In this document: in pieces, positions 8,274 through 13,375 of the stretch
How positions within the stretch are numbered: the first letter of the stretch is position 1
Layout of the letters: each line of letters begins with the position of its first letter
Source of the DNA: an uncultured bacterium
Lineage (GTDB): Bacteria > Verrucomicrobiota > Kiritimatiellia > UBA8416 > CALETX01
Direction: 5' to 3'
NCBI GenBank assembly: GCA_937920455.1
Contig: CALETX010000444.1
Coordinates: 1 to 14,551 of the forward strand
Length of the DNA: 14,551 bases
Notes under the pieces: model-generated
What the model was told of the DNA's origin: nothing
Seen by the model: only the letters and a program-made list of their open reading frames with translations
Database searches by the model: none
Program-made: the position numbers and the translations under genes

Positions 8274-9403
8274 CTCGGCGCGAAAGGCTCATGGCGACTT
8301 TGCGAGGCCAGGCGGTTGATCGTCCGGCTGTGAACTTTTATGAAATCTCCGGGCTGGAGAACGTTTCGGATTCCGACCCCTACAATATATATTCCGATCC
8401 CTCATGGCGTCCGCTGATTGATATGGCTGCTGAGTTCACGGACCGCATAGTCATGCGCGGAGTGGAATTCAAGAACGAACCGCCCGATCCTGTCGCTCCT
8501 CTGACGCATACCGAGGTTCGCGACGAAGGACGTTCGCGTTTCTGGACGACTCGTGTTCAGGCTGGTGGGCGTGTTCTGACAAGCAGGAGTCGGCGGGATG
8601 CGGATATCAACACTGTTTGGACAACTGAGCATCTGCTAAAAGATGCAGATGACCTCCGCGCCTGGCTGGACCTTCCGGAGAGGCCCTTCGGCGGCGAGCC
8701 GGATGCTTCGCCTGTCGTAGAGCTTGAGAAGAAACTTGGGGACTCGGGGATCGTCATGATTGACACCGCTGACCCGCTGTGCATGGTTGCGCCTTTGTTT
8801 GAGATGGGGGAATACACGGTTGTCGCCATGACAGAGACTGAGCTTTTCCACAAGGCTTTGCAAAAGTGCGCGCGTTGGTTACATCCGAGGGTGGAAGCAA
8901 TTGCCCGTGTTCTGCCCGGAAGGCTTTGGCGAATATTCGGCCCGGAATATGCCTCACCTCCTTACCTGCCTCCATCTCTTTTCCATGAATATGTGGTAGA
9001 ATATGTCAAACCAATGGTTCGTTCCATACAGAGCCACGGCGGTTTTGCGAGGATACATTCACACGGAAAACTGAGAGATATTCTTGACGAAATTGTCTCA
9101 ACCGGCTGCAGCGGTCTGGATCCGATAGAACCGCCGCCGCAGGGCGACGTATCCCTTGCCTATGTTCGGGAGCGATATGGAAAAGATATGGTTCTATTCG
9201 GAAATCTGGAGGTCAGCGATCTGGAAAATCTTCAGCCTGCTGATTTTCGGAAGAAGGTGGAGACGGCCGTCAAGGAGGGTACGTCCGGCAAGGGCCGCGG
9301 CTTTGTGCTTATGCCGTCCGCCTGTCCGTATGGGCGAAAACTATCCGAACGGGCTCTTGCCAATTACAGGGTGATGCTGGAGGTTGCTGGAGCTGTAAAG
9401 TGA
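8270..9403 (+). CDS. URO-D-family protein with HxH site (377 aa)
   Basis: A complete member of the uroporphyrinogen decarboxylase-like superfamily. It begins M-T-R-R-E-R-L-M-A-T-L-R-G, the usual opening of non-heme members, and lacks the heme-pathway R-Q-A-G-R motif. The metal-site position reads I-H-S-H-G (His263, His265) where MtaA/MtbA methyltransferases have H-x-C, and a Cys at 352 in P-S-A-C-P-Y-G matches the C-terminal third ligand. The set of possible ligands is therefore His, His, Cys. The start is the ATG overlapping the oxidoreductase stop; an AAGGGG only three bases away is a poor site, which fits translational coupling. A longer in-frame version from 8012 is ruled out because it would overlap the oxidoreductase deeply. 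Function is probably methyl transfer or a related reaction on a sugar-linked substrate; this is inference. Confidence 0.88.
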   Translation: MTRRERLMATLRGQAVDRPAVNFYEISGLENVSDSDPYNIYSDPSWRPLIDMAAEFTDRIVMRGVEFKNEPPDPVAPLTHTEVRDEGRSRFWTTRVQAGGRVLTSRSRRDADINTVWTTEHLLKDADDLRAWLDLPERPFGGEPDASPVVELEKKLGDSGIVMIDTADPLCMVAPLFEMGEYTVVAMTETELFHKALQKCARWLHPRVEAIARVLPGRLWRIFGPEYASPPYLPPSLFHEYVVEYVKPMVRSIQSHGGFARIHSHGKLRDILDEIVSTGCSGLDPIEPPPQGDVSLAYVRERYGKDMVLFGNLEVSDLENLQPADFRKKVETAVKEGTSGKGRGFVLMPSACPYGRKLSERALANYRVMLEVAGAVK

Positions 9404-9421
9404 CAGAGATCTATTCGGGCG

Positions 9422-10567
9422 ATGACTGAGAAAAAAAGTTACGAGATTCAGGATGTGGCGCGGCTGTTCAATTTCGAGGGTGAATTCGTTTCCTCCGAGA
9501 TTTGCGGACGCGGCCACATAAATGAAACACACATTCTGGTCTTTGACTGTGATGGGAGGTGCAGGAGATATGTCCTTCAGCGGATAAATACCAATGTTTT
9601 CAGGGATCCGGTGCGGCTGATGGACAATGTCAGGAGGGTTACGGAATACCAGCGCGAAAAACTCCTCGCGAGCGGGGTTAGCGATCCATCGCGGCGGGGG
9701 TTGACACTCGTCGGCGCCAGAGATGGAGGGCACTTTTGTTATTATACTGATGGTTCTGTCTGGCGTGCGTACCACTTCATTGAGGGATCGGAGAACTTCG
9801 ACACAATCACCGAGCCGGCGGCTGCCTATCAGGCGGCTAAGGCGTTCGGGGAGTTTCAGCTCATGCTTGCGGATATGCCGCCGCCTCGGCTGCACGAAAC
9901 CATTCCGGATTTTCATAATACACCCAAGAGAATAGAGGCGCTGGAAAAGGCGATCGAGGCTGACCCTTTCAACCGGGCCGCGCTTGTCCGCGACGAAATC
10001 GCCTTTGCGCTCGCCCGCAAAGAAATGGCTTGTCTGCTGATTGAAAAATGGAAGCGAGGTCTTATTCCTGAACGAATCACTCACAACGACACGAAGATGA
10101 ACAACGTGATGCTTGATGCGACGACGGGCGAAGGTTTGTGCGTGATTGATCTCGACACCGTGATGCCAGGTCTCGCCTTGTATGATTTTGGCGACATGGT
10201 GCGCAGCGGAACCAACCCTGCCGCGGAGGACGAGAAGGACCTGTCGAAGGTGCATGTTGACATGCGGCTTTTTCAGGCGCTTGTGGACGGATACCTGCAG
10301 GCGACGCACAAAATGCTGCTTCCCTCTGAGCGCGAATATTTGGCATTCAGCGGCAGACTCATCAGTCTCGAGATAGGAGTCCGGTTTCTCTCTGATTATC
10401 TCTCGGGCGACGTTTACTTTCGGATCAAGAGACCCGACCAGAATTTGGACCGGTGCCGCGTTCAGTTCAAGATGACCTCTTCGATAGAAGAGCATGAGGA
10501 AGAGATGTGTCGCTGTGTCGGGTTGTGGGAACCCGGCACGCCAGCGTACAGCAAGGCGGTTTGTTGA
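9422..10567 (+). CDS. N-acetylhexosamine 1-kinase (NahK)-like phosphotransferase
   Basis: A 381-residue kinase of the APH/choline-kinase fold. The N-terminal G-R-G-H-I-N-E-T (29-36), followed by Y-V-L-Q-R-I-N-T-N-V-F and D-P-V-R-L-M-D-N, closely fits the pattern of NahK, which phosphorylates GlcNAc or GalNAc at the anomeric carbon using ATP. The catalytic loop is I-T-H-N-D-T-K-M-N-N with Asp223, and the metal-binding segment is I-D-L-D-T with Asp243 and Asp245, followed by M-P-G-L-A-L-Y-D-F-G-D. It begins 18 bases after the URO-D-like stop, with only a weak ribosome binding site. In bifidobacteria NahK works with a phosphorylase and GNB/LNB pathway genes; none of those is in view. The sugar specificity is inferred; other anomeric sugars or uronic acids are possible. 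Confidence 0.82.
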   Translation: MTEKKSYEIQDVARLFNFEGEFVSSEICGRGHINETHILVFDCDGRCRRYVLQRINTNVFRDPVRLMDNVRRVTEYQREKLLASGVSDPSRRGLTLVGARDGGHFCYYTDGSVWRAYHFIEGSENFDTITEPAAAYQAAKAFGEFQLMLADMPPPRLHETIPDFHNTPKRIEALEKAIEADPFNRAALVRDEIAFALARKEMACLLIEKWKRGLIPERITHNDTKMNNVMLDATTGEGLCVIDLDTVMPGLALYDFGDMVRSGTNPAAEDEKDLSKVHVDMRLFQALVDGYLQATHKMLLPSEREYLAFSGRLISLEIGVRFLSDYLSGDVYFRIKRPDQNLDRCRVQFKMTSSIEEHEEEMCRCVGLWEPGTPAYSKAVC

Positions 10568-10594
10568 TCAGGCTGCGTCCGCCACCGTCCTGTT

Positions 10595-10663
10595 GCTCAA
10601 CCACCGCAGCAGCACTTTCGGCTTTGCGCTAACGCCGGCCCACAAAGCCATTTGAGGTTGAGC
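10595..10663 (+). repeat. Nested inverted repeat downstream of the kinase gene
   Basis: An outer pair of perfect 8-base arms, GCTCAACC (10595-10602) and GGTTGAGC (10656-10663), encloses an inner pair of perfect 7-base arms, GGCTTTG (10620-10626) and CAAAGCC (10643-10649). The arms are asymmetrically spaced (17 bases on the left, 6 on the right). It may fold as RNA at the end of the glycan transcript and act as an end-of-transcript structure, although only TTTT follows shortly after. The outer arms also satisfy the RYYYAAC/GTTRRRY ends of integron attC sites, but nothing else supports that reading. Confidence 0.45.
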
Positions 10664-10711
10664 TGTTTTCCCGTGGTCAGTTTTCCATGTTACCCCTCTG
10701 ATATTTGTCTT

Positions 10712-10747
10712 GGGTTGGAATTTTAAGAACAAAAACCCGCCTTTTTT
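10712..10747 (+). terminator. Possible weak intrinsic terminator before the phosphate locus
   Basis: GGGT (10712-10715) with TTTT (10721-10724) can pair with AAAA and ACCC (10731-10738 region) as a bulged stem, followed by GCC and a run of six T (10742-10747). The stem is A/T-rich and imperfect, so termination strength is doubtful. Its place between two unrelated operons fits the role. Confidence 0.25.
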
Positions 10748-10786
10748 CTAACAGACTTCTAACACGAAGCTCAAACAATGCTCACA
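10747..10786 (+). promoter_or_regulatory. PHO-box-like array of 11-base direct repeats
   Basis: Four 7-base units start exactly 11 bases apart: TCTAACA (10747), TCTAACA (10758), GCTCAAA (10769) and GCTCACA (10780). The first two are identical; the third and fourth match them at 4 and 5 of 7 positions. A 7-base core plus 4-base spacer repeated every 11 bases is the known layout for PhoB/PhoP-type response regulators (Escherichia coli CTGTCAT, Bacillus TTAACA). The core here resembles the Bacillus form. The array lies about 90-130 bases before a porin followed by pstS and pstC, which is exactly where phosphate-starvation control is expected. An AACAAT at 10774-10779, nine bases past the first pair, could serve as the -10 element, though that overlaps unit three. 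Confidence 0.65.
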
Positions 10787-10813
10787 AGAAAACAGAACGA
10801 TTTGTGTCGTGTG

Positions 10814-10851
10814 AAGCCCACAAAGGGCTTGGGCGGAAGCAAAGGGCTTCC
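10814..10851 (+). other. Two tandem hairpins in the porin mRNA leader
   Basis: Hairpin one is AAGCCC (10814-10819) with GGGCTT (10825-10830) around five bases. Hairpin two is GGAAGC (10835-10840) with GCTTCC (10846-10851) around five bases. Both 3' sides share the 9-mer AAAGGGCTT (10822-10830 and 10841-10849). They end 13 bases before the ribosome binding site, so they could stabilise the mRNA 5' end of a highly expressed porin or control its translation. Confidence 0.5.
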
Positions 10852-10877
10852 ACCTTGCGAAACGAAGGGAGCATCAA

Positions 10878-12038
10878 ATGAAGCGAACCTGGATCATGCC
10901 TCTACTGGCGGCGATGTTTTGCGTCGGAGAGGTAGTCGGTCAGCAGCAACAGCAGAAGAGCTGGACCGACAGCGTGCAGGTGAAAGGAGATGTTCGTTAT
11001 CGTCATGAGACGATAGACGAGCAGGGTCTCGAAACACGGGAGCGCCACAGGATCAGAGCGCGCCTTGCCGCGGAGGCCAAGGCAAACGACAAAGTCAAAG
11101 TGGGTATTGGCATGAGCACAACGGAAAAAGGCGATCCTGTCTCTTCCAACCAGACACTTACAGACGAGTTCAGCCGAAAGTCTCTCTATCTGGACCTCGC
11201 ATGGTTCGATTGGACGATGGTTGGAGAAGATATGGTGAGGCTCGTTGGCGGCAAAATGAAGAATCCTCTTATCAATGTCGGAAATCTGATATGGGACGGG
11301 GATGTTAATCCTGAGGGATTGGCCCTTTGCATGGCGAGGACTATGGGGGACATGGAACTCGTTGGGAATGGAGCTTATTTCTGGATAAAGGAATTCAATC
11401 CCGATTCCAAGAACGCCGCTCATGGGGACGCCATGCTTTATGTGGGCCAGGTGGCCGCCAAATACAAGATCGTTGAAGAGGCGAAGATCACGTTAGGCGC
11501 CAGCTATTATCAATTCTCCAACCTTGGCGGAGGGCTTGCCAAAGATTTCAATTACCTGGGCGAAGAGAAGACCTTTGGGAATTCAACGCGCAAGGTCGTG
11601 TCTCAGGATGGGCTGGTTACCAATGTCTATTACTTGGCCGACTTTGCTCCGGTTGAAGCTTTCGCCAAACTGTCGTTCTGGCTTGACAAGGTGCCTGTCG
11701 AAATTGCCGGCCAGTACGTGATCAACGACGAGGCTGACAATTTCGACGCTGGCTATTTGGTGGGGCTCAGCGTCGGAAAGGCAAAAAATCCTAATACATG
11801 GGAATTCGGCTACCAGATGTACGAGCTGGAGAAGGATTGTGTCCCTGGATTCATGACGGATTCGGATCGCAATGGCGGAGGGACTGACGGAAAGGGACAT
11901 GTGTTCTCGGCCAAGTATCAAGTTATGAAGAATCTCCAGCTTGGAGCCACATTCTTCATGAACGAGAAAGGCATTGCCGACCCTGCCAAGACCAAGGATT
12001 ACGAGAGATTGCAGCTGGACGTGGTCGCCAGCTTCTAA
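10878..12038 (+). CDS. Outer-membrane porin, probably phosphate-linked
   Basis: A 386-residue secreted beta-barrel protein. It has an N-terminal signal peptide (MKRTWIMPLLAAMF, cleavage probably near residue 20 before a run of Gln), and many alternating hydrophobic and polar segments. The chain ends in L-D-V-V-A-S-F, with the C-terminal Phe needed for outer-membrane insertion by the BAM machinery. Segments such as R-L-V-G-G-K-M-K-N-P and the R-H-R-I-R-A-R-L near residue 55 resemble the 'putative porin' families of PVC bacteria. The start has a clear site, AAGGGAG, six bases upstream. Being next to a PHO-box-like array and pstS/pstC, it is likely the phosphate-starvation porin, comparable in role to OprO/OprP or PhoE, though it shows no recognisable similarity to those. 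Ion selectivity is inferred from position. Confidence 0.82.
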   Translation: MKRTWIMPLLAAMFCVGEVVGQQQQQKSWTDSVQVKGDVRYRHETIDEQGLETRERHRIRARLAAEAKANDKVKVGIGMSTTEKGDPVSSNQTLTDEFSRKSLYLDLAWFDWTMVGEDMVRLVGGKMKNPLINVGNLIWDGDVNPEGLALCMARTMGDMELVGNGAYFWIKEFNPDSKNAAHGDAMLYVGQVAAKYKIVEEAKITLGASYYQFSNLGGGLAKDFNYLGEEKTFGNSTRKVVSQDGLVTNVYYLADFAPVEAFAKLSFWLDKVPVEIAGQYVINDEADNFDAGYLVGLSVGKAKNPNTWEFGYQMYELEKDCVPGFMTDSDRNGGGTDGKGHVFSAKYQVMKNLQLGATFFMNEKGIADPAKTKDYERLQLDVVASF

Positions 12039-12061
12039 AGGTGGCGGGCGGTACTTGTGGT

Positions 12062-12067
12062 GGAGGG
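12062..12067 (+). promoter_or_regulatory. Ribosome binding site deciding the start of the winged-helix-like gene
   Basis: GGAGGG lies eight bases before the GTG at 12075 and favours it over the in-frame GTG codons at 12057 and 12060, which have no good site. Confidence 0.55.
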
Positions 12068-12074
12068 TCCCAAC

Positions 12075-12407
12075 GTGAGTCGGACCATTGATCTACAAGG
12101 ACGGACTGACGAAACATTGGAGGCAAGTATAAACAGATGCTTGCACATGCGTGAAGCAATGAATCTGCCTAGTCTTGCCTTCTTTTCCGGAGCTTCAGCG
12201 GAGACCATAGCACAGATTCTGGAACACATGGTTTCGCGGGGCGAGGTAGAGGTCATCAAGACGTTTGGAGAAACCTCCGACAAAGAAAGGAACACCTACT
12301 ACCGCCTTCGTCACCCGAAAGATGGCTTCTACGCCTGGGAACAAAACCTGGCCGACGTACGGGCTGTATGGAAGGCCTTCAGGACCGGCTCGGCAGAGAT
12401 TGCATAG
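12075..12407 (+). CDS. Small winged-helix-like protein of unknown function in the pst locus
   Basis: A 110-residue soluble protein between the porin and pstS. I do not recognise it with certainty. Residues about 22-58 read as a helix-turn-helix with a following wing: R-C-L-H-M-R-E-A-M-N-L-P-S-L, then S-A-E-T-I-A-Q-I-L-E-H-M-V-S-R-G-E-V-E-V-I, then a basic and polar loop and Y-Y-R-L-R. The shape 'helix, helix, M-V-S-R-G-E-V-E' is common in small wHTH regulators such as FeoC-like proteins, where one helix-pair leads into a short beta wing. There is no signal peptide or membrane segment. Its place inside a phosphate operon suggests a local regulator or accessory factor; PhoU, the usual accessory protein, has a different all-helical pattern. 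DNA binding is inferred, not shown. Confidence 0.65.
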   Translation: MSRTIDLQGRTDETLEASINRCLHMREAMNLPSLAFFSGASAETIAQILEHMVSRGEVEVIKTFGETSDKERNTYYRLRHPKDGFYAWEQNLADVRAVWKAFRTGSAEIA

Positions 12408-12466
12408 GATCGAAGACAAGCAGCATCGCCATTATTTTGGCGGCTCTGTGTCAGAAAGAGAAAAGC

Positions 12467-12473
12467 AAAGGAG
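12467..12473 (+). promoter_or_regulatory. Ribosome binding site deciding the pstS start
   Basis: AAAGGAG sits seven bases before the GTG at 12481. It marks the real start and excludes an in-frame extension from 12265, which would overlap the previous gene and bury the signal peptide. Confidence 0.75.
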
Positions 12474-12480
12474 AAGTAAA

Positions 12481-13293
12481 GTGAAAAAGATAGTAGCATG
12501 CATTGTCATTGCTTGCATCGCGGCAGTTACTGCTGCCTGCGCGCAGGATAAGATTGTCATCGAGGGATCCACTACAGTGGGACCCATCGCGAAAGCGTTC
12601 GCGGAATATTACATGAAGAAGAATCCCGGCGTGAACATAACAGTCAGCGAGTCAGGCAGCGGAAACGGAGCGAAGGCTCTGATAAATGCCGCATGCGATA
12701 TCGCCACCATGTCAAGGGCGATGAAAAAGTCGGAAATAACGGCGGCCGAGGCCGCAGGCGTGCTGACGATTGAGCATGTTGTCGCGCATGACGGACTGGC
12801 GATTGTTGTTCACATGAGCAACCCGATCCATGGTCTGAAGCTGGATCAGCTCAGGAACATATACAAGGGCTCGATTCGGAATTGGAGAGAGCTTGGCGGT
12901 CCGGACAAGCCCATAGTGCTTGTCAGCAGGGATACTAACAGCGGTACATATGAAACCTTCGAGTCGCTTGTTATGAAAGGCGAAAAGATAGCCGGTTCCG
13001 CTGAATATGTGGGCAGTAATGGAGCAGTGCGCCAACGCGTTCTAAGCACGGAAGGAGCCATCGGATACGTGGGACTGGGCTTCACAGAGGGTCTGAAGGT
13101 TGTTGTCATAAACGGGATTGAGCCTTCTGCTGAAACTGTCAGGAACAAAAGCTACCCTTTGTCCAGGCCACTTTACATGTACACGAACGGGCGCCCGAAG
13201 CCAGGCACCCACCTGGCGGCTTTCCTGGGCCTGTCACAGCACCCGGACGGGATCAAGATGATAGAGGACTGCGGGTTTGTCGGGGTTAAATAG
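12481..13293 (+). CDS. pstS: Phosphate ABC transporter substrate-binding protein PstS
   Basis: A 270-residue periplasmic phosphate-binding protein that delivers phosphate to the PstC/PstA permease. It starts at GTG with a strong ribosome binding site. The N-terminus is a signal peptide (K-K-I-V-A-C-I-V-I-A-C-I-A-A-V) ending in T-A-A-C-A-Q: Cys20 could be a lipoprotein site, though Thr at -3 is not canonical, or the A-C-A site could be cut by signal peptidase I. The phosphate-binding pattern is complete: I-E-G-S-T-T-V-G-P near 28-36, S-E-S-G-S-G-N-G near 58-65, and V-S-R-D-T-N-S-G-T-Y near 150. The length is usual for the short PstS class. It follows the winged-helix-like gene by 73 bases. Confidence 0.95.
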   Translation: MKKIVACIVIACIAAVTAACAQDKIVIEGSTTVGPIAKAFAEYYMKKNPGVNITVSESGSGNGAKALINAACDIATMSRAMKKSEITAAEAAGVLTIEHVVAHDGLAIVVHMSNPIHGLKLDQLRNIYKGSIRNWRELGGPDKPIVLVSRDTNSGTYETFESLVMKGEKIAGSAEYVGSNGAVRQRVLSTEGAIGYVGLGFTEGLKVVVINGIEPSAETVRNKSYPLSRPLYMYTNGRPKPGTHLAAFLGLSQHPDGIKMIEDCGFVGVK

Positions 13294-13317
13294 CGCTACG
13301 AGAGCGCCTGACTTTTT
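13293..13317 (+). other. Short hairpin with T-run at the pstS stop
   Basis: GCGCT (13293-13297) pairs with AGCGC (13303-13307) around five bases, followed after five bases by TTTTT (13313-13317). The stem is only 5 bp and the T-run is displaced, so it is a weak terminator or attenuator candidate that could reduce read-through into pstC. Confidence 0.3.
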
Positions 13318-13321
13318 CGAG

Positions 13322-13359
13322 GGGAGAGGGCCCGGCCTCAGGCGCAGCGGCTCTCTCCC
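13322..13359 (+). other. Strong hairpin between pstS and pstC
   Basis: GGGAGAGGGCC (13322-13332) pairs with GGCTCTCTCCC (13349-13359) in an 11-bp stem with a single G-T wobble; the 16-base loop can form a small inner GCC/GGC stem. No T-run follows, and the pstC ribosome binding site begins five bases later. Such an intercistronic hairpin can protect the upstream pstS message from 3' decay so that more binding protein than permease is made. That role is inferred. Confidence 0.55.
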
Positions 13360-13363
13360 GCCG

Positions 13364-13368
13364 TAAGG
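13364..13368 (+). promoter_or_regulatory. Ribosome binding site deciding the pstC start
   Basis: TAAGG lies seven bases before the ATG at 13376. For the ATG at 13370 it would be almost adjacent, so 13376 is preferred. Confidence 0.45.
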
Positions 13369-13375
13369 GATGGAA

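Larger units (their letters stand above)
10568..10877 (+). promoter_or_regulatory. Non-coding region holding the control signals of the phosphate locus
   Basis: This 310-base stretch has no credible gene. From left to right it holds a nested inverted repeat (10595-10663), a weak terminator-like hairpin with a T-run (10712-10747), an array of four 11-base repeats resembling a PHO box (10747-10786), and two tandem hairpins (10814-10851). The ribosome binding site AAGGGAG (10865-10871) of the porin follows. Confidence 0.6.

Noticed and set aside
8270..9403. Heme-pathway uroporphyrinogen decarboxylase (hemE)
   Set aside because: The RQAGR substrate motif is missing and the start pattern and HxH site point to the non-heme methyltransferase-like branch.
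9341..10495. A 384-residue open frame on the minus strand opposite the NahK-like gene
   Set aside because: It lies entirely over the 3' end of the URO-D gene and the kinase, shows no recognisable motif, and the plus-strand kinase has all its catalytic motifs intact, so it is an antisense shadow.
9422..10567. Aminoglycoside resistance phosphotransferase
   Set aside because: It shares the fold, but the GRGHIN, VLQRIN and DPVRLMDN segments and the sugar-enzyme neighbours fit the NahK-type sugar kinases much better.
10595..10663. Integron attC site
   Set aside because: Only the outer 7-base ends fit; inner arms are spaced asymmetrically, there is no integrase and the neighbours are not gene cassettes. 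Kept only as an inverted repeat.
10778..11008. A 76-residue plus-strand open frame across the porin leader
   Set aside because: It has no ribosome binding site, runs over the leader hairpins and overlaps the porin in another frame with no conserved pattern.
12265..12480. In-frame N-terminal extension of PstS
   Set aside because: It would overlap the winged-helix-like gene and place the signal peptide internally; the GTG at 12481 has a strong ribosome binding site.
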